Origin: Sipunculus nudus
Taxonomy: Eukaryota > Annelida > Sipuncula > Golfingiida > Sipunculidae
Direction: 5' to 3'
DNA: 64,000 bases
Assembly: GCA_026874595.1 (NCBI GenBank)
Contig: CM049306.1
Span: forward strand, 26,155,519 to 26,219,518
The notes below the pieces were generated by a model. The model saw only the letters and a list, made by a program, of their open reading frames with translations. It was not told where the DNA came from and ran no database searches. Of this stretch, positions 25,301 through 36,167 are shown one piece after another. The position numbers and the translations under genes were made by a program. Within the stretch, counting starts at the first letter, position 1; the number at the start of each line of letters is the position of its first letter.

Positions 25301-28300
25301 AGTGCTTACAGGGAAAAAATGTGCCATTGCCAAAGTTGGACAAAATTTAAGGTATTGATTTTTTATTTATGCTAATAACTTGACAAATTTCAGATCTAAT
25401 TTTGGGTAAACAATTGAATCTTGATTAAATAAAGTTATATTCCTGAAAAAAAGTCTCCAGCTTCAGCAATTCTCATGTTAGGTGAGTAAATATATTTCCT
25501 GATTTTTTAAAATTTGCATTATATTTGGGCCCATAACTTCAAAATAATACCCAATACTGACCTAATTTTTGGTATGTTCATAGAAAATGTATGGAAGAAA
25601 ATGAATACTAAATATGATCAAAAACAAATCAGTGGTTTTGATTTTAGGCAGCCTTGAAGTGTAACAATGGCTTTTTAATGGAAAACGGAGGTTTTTCCTT
25701 AATATCTCGAAGGAACAAAGTCCTAATGACCCAATTTTCGGTATGGTAGGAGATTTTGGGGACATCTAATGGTATGCAAAGTTTTGGATTCGTAGGTCCA
25801 ACGGTTTTAAAACATGCCCTGTTAACGAACGGACAGCTGGACGGCCAGACGGCCGATGGACAAAGGACCACGACTATAGCTCAGATGACATATAGTCAGC
25901 TGAGCTAAAAACGCCATCCTCGGTCCATGGACAGTAAAACAACGCAACATGGTTGCAAAGTGAATACTTTTTACTTGATATAATATTTAGTTAAACAAAA
26001 TTAGCGGAACATCTGCAAATATGTGTTAGGACAAAATTTATTTGTAAAGAATATTCGTAAAACAGTTATCGCGAAAAAACATGCGGACAAGGGTTTTAGG
26101 ACGGACTATACACAGTGCAAGGACAGTGGAGCTGTGACTCACTCATCTTTCTCGGCAGCTTCCTTGTTGTGTTGCTTCACTGCCTCATGGACACACTCCT
26201 CTAGAGCCTTCACCTGGTTCTCACTGGTGAAAAATAAACTGCATTATATCTCATTTTATATGACCCATACATGCCACTCAATAAACACGGAGAGTTGTGC
26301 AATATACTAACGTAAAAAAGCAGATTCATATTTGGGGTAGCATGACATGTGAACAGATGCATGAGGCATGGTATAATTACTGATGGCCCTGACAAGAACT
26401 GATATGATTATCTATGGCTCTGGCTAAAATTACTAAAGATGACAAAAACGGTCTACTGAGATATTTTATGCTTGAGACATTTAGTTAGCCTTTCTTGGCC
26501 TTAATTAAAACAATCTGACACTTATTTTATCACATCTACGTTGCATCTATTGAGAAAGTCACACCAAAACTGTACCAGGTCACTGACTTTTTTTTACATG
26601 CATCATAGAAACGTTTCATGTAATATGTATCATATTTTTATTGTATCCCTGATGATGTGTCCATGGTTTCTCAAACACTGCCTTTCGATTAATCTTGGCA
26701 CGTGAGATAACTAAAAAATTATTCCACAGAAAGTTTTTCAAACTTTACATTTGAATATATAATTGTTTGAGAGGATAAAGTCTATCTAAAAATGGAAATT
26801 ACCTTTACTATGAGTGACCTTGACCCTGAACAGTTTAATTTTGTGTGAAATCACACAAAATATGAGAAAAGTCAAGATAGACTAGGGTAGTACATAGAAT
26901 GACAGGACATAAGTAATCTATTGCCATTTGGCAATATAACAACACTAGAAACATTCCAGACATTTACTTTTTCATGTGTGTGACACAAATGATGCGTCCA
27001 CGGTTAATGACCTGTTCCCCATCAGGAAGCTGTGCCTGGGCATCCAGTTGATCTTGTGTTGCCTGTCCCAGTGCTTCTATTGCCTGCAGCAGTCCATGGG
27101 TCACGCTACAGTCTTCTTTCTTAAGGTCTGTTCTGGGTGACCCAATCAACGCAAAGCCAATCATCATCTGCAAAGGAAGATCATATTACATAACAGATTT
27201 TCACAGTTATAAAGTATCCAACAACTGTACATGAAAAAATATATGAGGCCTGAAGGCCTAATGCGAACCTGTGCAATGGGATATAAATCAGGTAAAATGC
27301 TTCTATGCTGGACCATTACTTTTCAAGTTCCTGTGTGACATGAACATGTACAATGCAAGAACTAAACATTTTGAACCAAACTATAAGCACTAATTACACA
27401 AAATTCATTCCTGAAATACTGGCATGGATGTATACAACACAAAACTAGAATACGGGTAGTCGACAAGCAACTACGCGTATCTGCCGAAATTAGAGTGGGA
27501 CGGGTGAAGTGAGGCATGGATTGAGTGGCAAGGTGAAATAGAGTGAGGTGTGTTGCATATTAGCATGGATGTCTGCAGCCAAAATGTGTATGTAGGTTGT
27601 GCCACCTACCACAAAATCCAGAAAGCTATCAAAGTTGTATACAAATGCAAAAAGTCAAACCACTGCCGAGATATTAGTGATTTTATCCCACGGCAGAAAA
27701 CAGATAGATGATATGCAAAAATGGCTGCAGGTGGCGCCACCAGTTTTGCGTATGATAATGAGCTATGGAGATTGATACACATGTAAAATTTTGGCCCAAT
27801 CGGTCAGACGGTTCCCGAGATATAAGCCTGGATGTCTGCAGCGTAAACATAAATGTAGGTGGCGACACCTGCCACAAAACCCAGAAAGCTATCCAAGATG
27901 TATAAACCTGCAAAATTTTAGGCAGAAAAGTAAAACCAGTGCCGAGATACAAGTGATCTTATCCCACGGTAGACAAACAGACGGATGCTATGCAAAAATG
28001 GTTGCAGGTGGCGCCACCAGTTTTGCATATGATAAAGAGCTATGTGAGATCTATACACATGCAAAATTTTGGCCCAATCGGTCAAAAGGTTCCCAAGATA
28101 TAAGCTTTGATGTCTGCAACGTACACATAAATGTAGGTGGCGCCACCTGCCGCAAAATCCAGAATGCTATCCAAGATGTATAAACCCACAAAATTTTAGG
28201 CAGAAAAGTAAAACCAGTGCAGAGATACGAGTGATTTTATCCCACGGCAGACAAACAGACGGACGCTCTGCAAAAATGGTTGCAGGTGGCACCACTAGTT

Positions 28301-31300
28301 TTGTGTATGATAAAGATCTATGTAAGATCTATACACATGCAAAATGTTGGTCCAATCGGTCAAACGGTTCCCAAATATGAGCTTGGATGTCTGTAGCGTA
28401 AACATGAATGTAGGTGGCGCCACCAGAAGAGTCCACACCATCCAAGTCTGAGTGCCAGTCTGAATCAGGGCCACTCAAGTCCGAGTACAAGTCAGAGTCA
28501 TTGAGGTTTGAGTCTAAGTCCAGGTTCTTAAGTCTGAATATGTTGGAACCCAAGTCCAAGATTAAAATCCTTTAAAAAGTGATTAGATTATCAAGTAAAT
28601 TTGTAAGTTAGCTCACACATGCTTTTACTGACAAATGGTTAATTACATTTATAGCTCTCATTGCTGAGCAAAACTTGGTATATAGTGTTATTATTTTGTG
28701 AGTAGTTCACTGATTTCTCCCTGATTTTTTTTAGTCTTTACCTCTGGCTCTGAGTCGGAGTACAAGACCCTCAAGTCGAAGTCCGAACTTGAGTCTCTAT
28801 AAACAGGACTTGAGTCTGGACTCAATTCCTCACTCGAGTTCAACATCACTGCTGCACTCTTCCTGATACAGTGCATTAAGTACAAATTAGGGCCATCCTA
28901 TCACCAGACCCTTTGAACAAGAACAAATAAGAATAGGACAGGGTGTTTTAGTAAATGCAGTCATTGAACAACTGCACAAGGATACAAACTTTTCAAAAAC
29001 CATACACAAAATATTATAGTACCTGCTGCAAATTCTGCTCCTTGGCTGTCCATGAGTTCAATGACGCCCCACTTGTGTCACTCACAATAATTCTAACCTG
29101 AAAAACAGAAAAGAACATAATAATATTATTGGTTTCAGCTTACAACACACCACCCTAGCGTCCACATGTCAAAAAGAGAGGACTGGCACCTCACCTGCAA
29201 AGGGCCGTATGCATGCGAGTGCCAGGCTTGTGTGCTGTCAATCAAAAATGAAATGTGACAACATTGGCTGACTGAGAAGGTCCTCGCTGGCCTGGTCTTG
29301 GCTTTGCGGGCAATGGAAATATGGTTACAACTAGACATTTCTTGGCACCGCTGGTGCCATAGTATCGCCAGACAAATGAGGTTTTGTGGTATTTTGTTGA
29401 TATAATGTGATGTATTTGTATTTTAGCAATGAATGTGAGAAACATTTGTACAAAATATAGGAAAAAAAAAATTTAAATTAAATTAAATTTTAAAATTAAA
29501 TTTAAAATTAAATATACCTCATTCCATAAACCATATCTATATACATGCATAACATGAAAGAAATCTGTCCATTACTGTTTGACTTATAATGCTCACAGTA
29601 TATACTGTCAAGTGGCAATGATGGGGTAAAAAACAAGAAAAGGACAACAGGTGGCGCCACCTATCTTCTGCAAAAGACAAAACTATCCAAGATCTTCCGT
29701 CAACTTGATTTTTGGACCAATCCATGCATCCCTTTTTAAGATATTCATGATTTTATGTGATTTTCACCATATATGGTAATATTCAAGGTCAAAGCCACTC
29801 TCAAAGGAAAGGTCATGACCCCTATTTTAATATACATCATCCCATAACCCATACCTATGTACATGCATAATATTAAAGAAATCTGTCAATCAGTTTTTGA
29901 CTTGTGATGCTAAAAGTACTGTCAAGTGGCAATGATGGGGGTATTAAACGGCATAAAAACAAGAAAAGGATACTAGGTGGCACTACCAGTTTCTGGTACA
30001 TGACATCACTATCCAAGATCTTTGTCCAACTTGATTTTTGGATAAATCCATGAAAGATTTCTTGAGATATTTAAGAATTTGTGTGATTTTCCCCAAAAAT
30101 GGATCTATTCAAGGTCAAGGTCACTCTCCTAGTTGAGGTCATGACCCCATTTTGAATAGGCTTCGTCCTCTCACCTATATCTATAAATGTGTCAAGTTTG
30201 AAAAAGATCCTTGAAATATTTTTTGAGTTATTGTGTCCAAAAGAAATCTCTGCGGCGGCGGCGGGGCAACTGTGCCTAAACCATAGTATCTCCAGACTAT
30301 GTCTGGCGATACAATAAAATAGGTTGATGAAGCGGGAAAAAAGTGGAAATGTGATATGACCTAATATTTAATAAGAGTAGGCCAAAGAACACTATGGTGC
30401 ATACCTTGATGATCCAAAATAAATGATAACTCGTTTAACTAGAATATCAGCAGAAGCTGACAAAAGCCCTCAGCCAAAAGAACAGTGTGTAAAGGTGGTA
30501 ACAGTAACAAGTACTAAATATCTGTTCTCAAATGGATGTATATCTATACATGTCTCAGTTATAAATTTAAAATGGAGAGGTATGCACCATGATTCATAAC
30601 AATCCACCAAATGCTTCCTGAAAAATAAACTTCTAAGTTTTATTCTATTATAAGCTCTGTGACCTTGAAAAGTAGGTCAAGGTCACCCATCTTCAAACTT
30701 GACCGAGATTTTGTCGATAAATAAAATTCCTATTGTGAATCCTTTTAGAGATATCCTGCTCACAAGGCCAAAGTTGAAAAATCCAAGAAAAATTCATTAA
30801 AAATCAGAAATTGTAGGTGGCATCCCCATACCTATGCAGCAGTATGCTCTTTACACAGCGCTTTACCTATAGGGCTACTTCCTATATCATAAGGCGCTGT
30901 TTGTTATGACCTCGTATCCTGAATTGCAACACCAGAGGGGGAGCACTGTATTTTGGTCCAATCAGATGAGACCTTGTGCTGGAAGACAAAGCCAAGCGAG
31001 GAATACACGGAGCCAACATATTCATTTCTTTTTGAGTGACACTCATCCCCCAGCGTAACCGTCTGAACAGGCCACAGGCTCATAGAGAATTGCCCCTGAC
31101 GTGGTTTGCTTAGGGCCTTGGGCACATAGGATGCTCGGCCGTAACAACAAAGGCTGGCTGGTTTCAGTTCTGCAGACAACAGATACATGGCTACGCTAAC
31201 ACAATCATAATGTCATAATCGAATCGGTCGATGATGCGAGAATGCAGAGGGAGCAATTTAAATTCGACCGGAAACTCGATCATCATCGTCGCTTGAAGGG

Positions 31301-33416
31301 CGGCAATGGGCGGAGCCAGGATGCCTGTCGAGTGTTTGTTTATTGGCATCTGATTGGCTGCTTGTCACATCGTACGCACATTTATTTCAGTGGTCAACAA
31401 ACCGCCATCTGGTGTTTAAACATATCATAAACGGTCAAAGCTGGCAGCGTGAAAATCAGTTGCTTCTTTAGAAGCGCAAGATTTCCGCTGCCTCGGGAGC
31501 GTAGTGCAGCAGTTACAGACCATCAGTCCCTATAATCATAGTAAGTATTGTGAAAATCCACCCAATGGTTCCTGAGAAATAAGATTCTAAATGTTTTTTT
31601 CTATTATCAGCTCTAAAACGTAGAAAATTAGGTAAAGGCCATCCAAATTCGAACTTGACCGAGATTTTGTCAATATACATCTTCACAGAAAAAATAAAAC
31701 TCCCAAGGTGAATCCTTTTAGAGATATCCCGCTCACAAGCTCAAAGTTGAAAAATCCGATAAAAATTCATTAAAAATCAGAAATTGTAGGTGTCACCACA
31801 AAACTTGTGTAGCAGGTACAGACTATCAGTCCCAATAATCATAGTAAGTTTTGAGAAAGTCCACCAAATGGTACACTCCCGAGTCAGCGAAAATCTTGCG
31901 CTTCTAAAGAAGCAATTGATTTTCACGCTGCCAGCTTTGACAGTGTATGATATATTTAGACACCAGATGGCGGTTCGTTGTCCGCTGAAAGAAACGTGCG
32001 TATAATGTGACAAGCAGCCAACCAGATGCCAATAAACAAACACTTGACAGGCATCATGGCTCCGCCCATTGCTGCACTTCAAGCGCCATTTGAAGACAGT
32101 TAACATAGGAATTTTAATTGCTCCCTCTGTATTCTAGCATCACAGACCAATTTGATTATGACATTATGACTGTGTTAGCATAGACATGTATCTGTTGTCT
32201 GCAGAACTGAAACCAGCAAGCGAAGTGTGCACGCAGCCTAAGCCTTTGTTGTTATGTTTCGTTTTAATTATAGCTCACCGGCCGGGCATCCCATGTGCCC
32301 AAGGCTCTAAGCAAACCACGTCTGGGGCAATTCTCTCTGAGCCTGTGGTTACCGGGGCGATGAGCTGTCACTCAAAACGAAATCATCATGAATAGCTCCG
32401 TGTGTTCCTCTCTTGGCTCCGTCTTCCAGCACAAGGTCTCATCTGATTGGACAAAAATACAGTGCTCCCCTCTGGTGTTGCAATTCAGGATACGAGGTCA
32501 TAACAAACAGCGCTTACGATATAGGAAGTAGGCCTATAGTTAAAGCGCTGTGTAAAGAGCGTAACCAAATGGTTCCTGAGTAATAAGCATCTAAGTGTTT
32601 TTCTATAATCAGCTCTAAAATGTAGAAAATTAGGTCAAGGTCACCCAAATTCGAACTTGACCGAGATTTTGTCGATATAAATCTTTACCTAGGAAATAAA
32701 ATTCTGATGGTGAATCCTTTTCCAGATATCCCGCTCACAAGGTAAAAGTTAACGGACAATGGACGGACAGACAGCTTGGGTGACGACAATAGCCCATCAG
32801 CCAAAGGCTGAGGACTAAAAAGCACTTCCTAATGTCAGGATGCTGCAGTTGGAATCTGATCAAGTTACTTCTAGTCTATTCTGCAAAAGTTTAATACTGC
32901 AATGTCCTTTACAATGATAATGAAGCTGCCATGTTAAAAAATTGTACTGTGCACATACAAAACTAAGCCCCATCTATGGGCAGGTGACAAAACAAGTTTT
33001 CCATTGAAGATAAAAGATGCTACCTTGCTGCAGGCAGCTAGATAATGGTCAATCTCTAAATTATGAATAAATTTACATAAAATGAACTTCATATGGTGCA
33101 AAAAGACTTGCAAATTTACATTTTACAAGCCTTTCGAAATGAGGTAGTTTATCAACTGGAAAAGGTATAAGTCAAACCCCCGCATTTAACTTACCAATTT
33201 TTTTGTTGGATGAATATCATACATAATTCGACAGTACTCAATAATAGCCTCCACATTGCAAGTCCACAGCGACTTAACCACTGGTGCCAGGGGTATGAAC
33301 CCAGGTCCTCTGGCGCGTGTAATTACATCAAAGTCCACAGACTGTTTACTTGAATGAGTGAAGAAAGGACCCCGGTCCAACACAAACACAGTTTTATGTG
33401 AATTAGGGAAAGCCAT
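11179..33416 (-). CDS. INTS13: Integrator complex subunit 13 (INTS13, protein Asunder homologue)
   Basis: INTS13 is a subunit of the nuclear Integrator complex, which cleaves nascent RNA; it forms a module with INTS10 and INTS14, and the Drosophila homologue Asunder is needed for dynein localisation in spermatogenesis. Sixteen coding exons, in order: 33416-33195, 29097-29023, 27167-26968, 26223-26143, 20050-19960, 19301-19173, 18547-18463, 17816-17724, 17520-17431, 16857-16679, 16289-16205, 15505-15429, 15052-14895, 14462-14262, 13200-13079, 11321-11179. They sum to 2031 nt (676 aa plus TAA), close to the human protein (about 700 aa), with all phases consistent. Diagnostic stretches include [13 protein letters not shown] (residues 6-18), IIPLAP-type [58 protein letters not shown] and TRYWPL. 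The N-terminal half is the VWA-like region. A KR-containing acidic/basic stretch ([10 protein letters not shown]) precedes the C-terminal tail, which in the family contacts the cleavage module. The first ATG opens the conserved N-terminus. The start of exon 13 could be 15043 instead of 15052. Introns 1, 2, 4, 5, 14 and 15 carry transposons. Confidence 0.95.
12194..13068. mobile_element. Tc1/mariner-type non-autonomous element
   Basis: The left end CAGCAGAACCTG and the right end CAGGTTCTGGTG are inverted copies with one mismatch; pairing continues inwards imperfectly (GGACACC left, GGTGTCTCC right). TA flanks both sides (12192-12193, 13069-13070), the target duplication of this superfamily. 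About 875 bp with no transposase. It lies in INTS13 intron 15 and its right edge is 10 bp from the exon-15 splice donor. Confidence 0.65.
13313..13652. mobile_element. Short TIR element (MITE) with TA target site
   Basis: CTGTGGTTGGCTT at the left and its exact complement AAGCCAACCACAG at the right, each flanked by TA. About 340 bp, non-coding, in INTS13 intron 14. The superfamily is not certain. Confidence 0.6.
13690..14022. mobile_element. Dispersed element ending in a hairpin and A-rich tail
   Basis: The right end is a hairpin at 13988-14012: TATCCCCCGAC, a TTT loop and GTCAGGGGATA (10 of 11 paired), followed by an A-rich segment. The upstream phrase 'ggcggcgcaacagtgc..taaaccatact' is shared with the element ending at 30317, so this is a shorter relative. 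The left end is not defined. Lies in INTS13 intron 14. Confidence 0.5.
16337..16391. repeat. (TA)n-(GA)n compound microsatellite
   Basis: TA dinucleotides run directly into GA dinucleotides in INTS13 intron 10. The same TA-to-GA order occurs near 34.30 and 34.80 kb. Confidence 0.9.
19411..19820. mobile_element. hAT-like non-autonomous element
   Basis: The ends read TAGTGGT and ACCACTA, typical of hAT termini. Flanks tgttgtaa (19403-19410) and ttttgtaa (19821-19828) form an 8-bp target duplication with one mismatch. About 410 bp, non-coding, rich in AATCGAT-type words. It lies in INTS13 intron 5. Confidence 0.6.
20217..20454. repeat. Segmental duplication, copy A (uninterrupted)
   Basis: Starts gagcagatataagaagactg and ends aataataaatgca. 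It is tandem with copy B (20455-20586 plus 22681-22812), which contains a 2.1-kb insertion. This copy preserves the empty site 'gtctaaagaaaagtttaact'. Confidence 0.8.
20587..22680. mobile_element. Hairpin-ended element with a tandem 180-bp core (Helitron/Helentron-like, Pearl-like)
   Basis: Boundaries come from comparison with the empty copy A next to it. The left end is CTAG; hairpins follow at 20594-20606 (TGTCG, loop GAA, CGACA) and 20611-20627 (TGCCCC / GGGGCA). The right end has a hairpin at 22651-22677 (11 of 12 paired, TTT loop) and then A's. The 11-mer ATGCCCCCGCC at 20610-20620 is inverted at 22668-22678. The core is about nine units of about 180 bp: two diverged units at about 20640-20965, then about seven from 21336 to 22610, the latter including phrases such as 'aatatctgcaggcattgcg'. 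Open frames repeating every unit on the minus strand are artefacts. Lies in INTS13 intron 4. The architecture resembles bivalve Pearl elements and Helentron-derived repeats; that assignment is inference. Confidence 0.75.
20968..21335. mobile_element. Hairpin-ended element (same family as 30439-32820), nested
   Basis: Starts aactaggatattagc and ends gctgagggctaaaa, inserted in the A-run after 'cattgcgaa' of a 180-bp unit of the surrounding element. Its body ('aatggttcctgag'-type, 'ggtcaaggtcaccc', 'gggtgacgacaatagcccat') matches the element at 30439-32820. Confidence 0.7.
23150..23540. repeat. Local duplication of about 220-bp spacing in INTS13 intron 4
   Basis: The phrases 'gatggtgataaataa' and 'gcacaatccacaggcc'-like words recur between about 23150-23290 and 23370-23530. 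No gene was seen in 22815-25170 apart from this; the rest is AT-rich intron. Confidence 0.55.
25170..25910. repeat. Dispersed repeat, copy 2 (inverse of 1-870)
   Basis: The minus strand reads like the left end of the window, including the frame with CYTSRLP. Its right flank ends 'gctcagatgacatatagtcagctgagctaaaa', with the GGACGG-rich terminus common to several repeats here. Lies in INTS13 intron 4, so the open frames in it are not genes. Confidence 0.65.
27445..28425. mobile_element. Hairpin-ended element with about 277-bp tandem units, copy 1
   Basis: Starts CTAG after an A-run. A hairpin at 27450-27480 pairs ATACGGGTAGT with ACTACGCGTAT. The core repeats 'aaaaatggttgcaggtggcg' at about 27717, 27993 and 28270, a period of about 277 bp, each with the palindrome ggtggcgccacc. 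The 130-aa frame at 27791-28183 runs through it and is an artefact. Lies in INTS13 intron 2. Right end approximate. Confidence 0.65.
28430..28830. repeat. Degenerate 'agtccgagt' short-period repeat
   Basis: Two patches (about 28428-28560 and 28738-28830) are built from variants of 'agtccgagt/agtctgagt'. On the minus strand they read as Asp/Ser-rich peptide. They lie in INTS13 intron 2 and have no splice context or family match, so they are called repeat, not exon. Confidence 0.5.
29331..30317. mobile_element. Hairpin-ended element with about 305-bp tandem units
   Basis: Starts CTAG after 'aa'. Hairpin at 29343-29359: TGGCACC, loop GCT, GGTGCCA (perfect). Right hairpin at 30286-30312 (11 of 12 paired, TAT loop), then an A-rich end. 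The 12-mer GTATCGCCAGAC at 29362-29373 is exactly inverted at 30301-30312. The core holds two units starting near 29515 and 29820 ('aagaaatctgtcca', 'gtcaagtggcaatgatgggg'). Lies in INTS13 intron 1. Confidence 0.7.
30843..31503. mobile_element. Mutator-like non-autonomous element, copy 1
   Basis: The ends TATGCTC and GAGCGTA are inverted with one mismatch. Flanks atgcagcag (30834-30842) and gtgcagcag (31504-31512) are a 9-bp target duplication with one mismatch. About 661 bp. Open frames inside (30904-31188 -, 31242-31430 +) have mirror images in copy 2 and contain no recognisable transposase. Superfamily inferred from the 9-bp duplication only. Confidence 0.7.
31872..32563. mobile_element. 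Mutator-like non-autonomous element, copy 2 (opposite orientation)
   Basis: The ends TACACTC and GAGCGTA; flanks accaaatgg (31863-31871) and accaaatgg (32564-32572) are an exact 9-bp target duplication. About 692 bp, inverted relative to copy 1 and similar along its whole length, for example 'gcgcttctaaagaagcaa' against its complement near 31465-31480. Confidence 0.75.
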
Positions 33417-33849
33417 TATTCAAACAGAATTTTGCTCCCTCAGCTTAGTCCAATACAAACAAGTATACAAGCAGCCTTTACTATCTGAAGATTAACCGTA
33501 ATAAATTAACCGTTAAAGTCTAACTCTACTGAAGTTTGTATAGTTCCATGACTGATGATCTGTCATTCATCTGTTCGATTGTGCCAGTGCAGTTGATATA
33601 CGACTTGACATACGGGTCAGACTCTGGTCTACATATCGTTTGTGCGCTCACATCGCAGCATTTGTGTGTAATGTACTTGCGAACTGGTTACAGTTATATC
33701 TGTGGTGGTGTATTTCAAGGTAGGGACTAAGGTATCATATAATCACCGACTCCTCTTGATGTACACTGTGCCTTACACAAATCTAGTGTAGCCGGCTTGG
33801 ACGATAATAGAGTTTCTGTCAAATGCTGCAAGCTGACACCAGATGTCTC

Positions 33850-34060
33850 CGGTCGGTCTTTTTACCGAGCGCTACCGAGCGTACCGAGCGCTACCGAGCG
33901 CTAGCGCTCGGTAGGACTTTTTACCGAGCGCTACCCTGGTTTCATACAAGGCATTGCTCTGACCCGCGTGGGGCTACCGAGCGCTCGGACTTTTTACCGA
34001 GCGCTACCCTGCCCTAACAGCGGGCAGTGTTTTGCATACTCGGGACTACCGAGCGCTAGG

Positions 34061-34157
<97 letters not shown>

Positions 34158-34290
34158 ATATATATATTACGATAAACATACATATAAATTCGACATATAT
34201 GTTTAAATAATTTATTCATTTATCGATCAGTAGCCTATATAAATATAATATATAATTTAAAATTATGCTATATATTTATATATATCAGAT

Positions 34291-34343
<53 letters not shown>

Positions 34344-34760
34344 AAGAGACAGTGTAAAGAAAAAGAGAGCGCTATACCATAGCCTATATATAATATTTAT
34401 CCGATATAGGCTATAAAGGAGAGAGAGAAAGAATGAAAGAGAGAGAAAGAAAGAGAGACAGGCAGAGAGAGAGAAGAACCTGAATTAGAGGGAAAGGTAC
34501 CAAAGACCTATTTTATATATAATATTTATCCGATATATATAGGAGAGATGGAAAAAGAAAGAAAACAGAGAGAGAGATAAAGAAAGAAAGGGAGAGAAAT
34601 AGTAAGAGAAACAGAGAGAGAAAGAGAGAAGAACCGGAATAAGAGGGAATGTATAATAAAAAATACATATATATTCATTTAGGGTATATATGCTATATTA
34701 TAAAAATAAATACAGGATTTACTGCTTGATATATAGATTACATATATAATTTTTATAGCA

Positions 34761-34848
<88 letters not shown>

Positions 34849-35289
34849 TGGGAAAGATAACATAAGCATTGCTTATTCATGTTATATAAACAGAAACAAT
34901 GTAAATAATTAAATATGATATTTTGTGTTGAATGCGGTTAAAACTCCATAATTTGTCATGTGCGCGATGGTAGCGCTCGGCAAAAAGCCCTTAGCGCTCG
35001 TTAGTCCAAAGATGATTGAAGTATGTAAGAACACTTAATTCCCGTTTTAAGAGCAGGGTAACGCTCGGTAAAAAGCCCAAAGCGCTCGGTAGCCCCACGT
35101 GGGTCAGAGCAATGACTTGTGTGACCCCAGGATAGCGCTCGGTAAAAAGTCCGAGCGCTCGGTAGCCCCACCCTGGTCAAAGCGATGCCTGGTGTGAATC
35201 CGGGGTAGCGCTCGGTAAAAAGTCCTACCGAGCGCTAGCGCTCGGTAGCGCTCGGTACGCTCGGTAGCGCTCGGTAAAAAGACCGACCC
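33850..35289. mobile_element. 1.44-kb hAT-like element with palindromic AGCGCT-rich arms
   Basis: Arms of about 200 bp at each end are inverted copies. Each is packed with ACCGAGCGCT and its complement AGCGCTCGGT, separated by 'ctttttaccgag' spacers and a shared non-repeat segment ('gaccc.cgtggggctaccgag' left). Flanks gatgtctc at 33842-33849 and 35290-35297 are an exact 8-bp target duplication. The centre holds TA and GA microsatellites and no coding sequence. It sits about 430 bp upstream of the INTS13 start codon. Confidence 0.8.
34064..34160. repeat. (TA)n/(TG)n microsatellite
   Basis: TA dinucleotides interrupted by 'tatatacata' and a short TG run, inside the element at 33850-35289. Further TA and GA runs lie at about 34290-34340 and 34765-34842. 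Confidence 0.9.
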
Positions 35290-35404
35290 GATGTCTCACC
35301 TTCCAAGTCGTAACTCTTCGTATTTCGCCGATTGAAGCCGGTCACTTCGCATCGAAGTCAGTTCGCAAATTTAACGATACGGCTTGCCCTCATGAGATTT
35401 CGCA

Positions 35405-35521
35405 ACATATATGCTAGACTGGTACTCTGCTCTATTATGGCCCTCGGCCAAGCATATCTATGATAGGCCTGGAGCAGCGGTTTCATGATAGAGCGGGGTA
35501 CCAGTCTACATATATGACTAC
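35405..35521. repeat. Imperfect 110-bp hairpin (foldback MITE)
   Basis: 'agactggtactctgctctat' near 35413 is inverted as 'gatagagcggggtaccagtc' near 35489, with short AT flanks extending the pairing. No clear target duplication. Confidence 0.55.
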
Positions 35522-36167
35522 TTATGAAACTACATCTGCGATCTCAACTTCGGATCAGTTGTAAAAAATGAAAGAGACTAACTCACTTTGAAGATATGCG
35601 CATAAGTGTTAACAGGTCCTTTAACCGTAATATTACACATATACAAGTGATAACACGGTATTACAGTTTTATTATTGAGTCGTTTGACCTTATTTCGTCG
35701 TAGTATCTCTTAGAACATCGGAGATATGAAGACTTAATTATAAAAACGGATTCAAGCGCCTGTGATGTATGACATCTCCTTAAAGGTGAAGAGAATGAAA
35801 TCATGGGGGTGCGTTGTAGGAAGAGGTAAAACGTATATATCTATTTCTTATAGCCTTACGCTATTCAACAAAATACAATGCACCTGAAGCGAAGAATATA
35901 CACGTATATATATATCTATGCTACCAATTTTTTAAAATAAATTTTTAACACTCATCTCTGAGAATAATTGCTTTCTGACAAATCGCAATTTCCTTTTTTC
36001 CTTCTTCGAGATTGGGATATAATTATTTATTAACCGAAAAGAAAGGTGAAAACAGAGAAAATTAATTCACAAGTAATAATTCACAAGTTCTTCTAAAAGT
36101 TTAGCATTGATTTTTCCCCACGTACTCACTTATGACAATTATATTACAATGGTATTCATTTCGTTAC

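Larger units (their letters stand above)
30439..32820. mobile_element. Hairpin-ended element interrupted by two younger transposons
   Basis: Starts CTAG after 'aa'. Hairpin at 30447-30460 (TCAGC / GCTGA) and at 32797-32811 (TCAGCC, loop AAA, GGCTGA), then AAAA. AGCCCTCAGCC at 30465-30475 is inverted at 32806-32816 with one mismatch. Its own sequence is 30439-30842, 31513-31862 and 32573-32820, with repeated units ('ccgagattttgtcgata', 'gagatatcccgctcacaag'). The gaps are two copies of a Mutator-like element. Lies in INTS13 intron 1. Confidence 0.7.

Noticed and set aside
27791-28183. 130-aa open frame
   Set aside because: It runs through 277-bp tandem units of a mobile element and repeats itself.
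31777-32106. 109-aa frame sharing [11 protein letters not shown] words with 31242-31430
   Set aside because: The shared words come from the two inverted Mutator-like copies; no transposase motifs.
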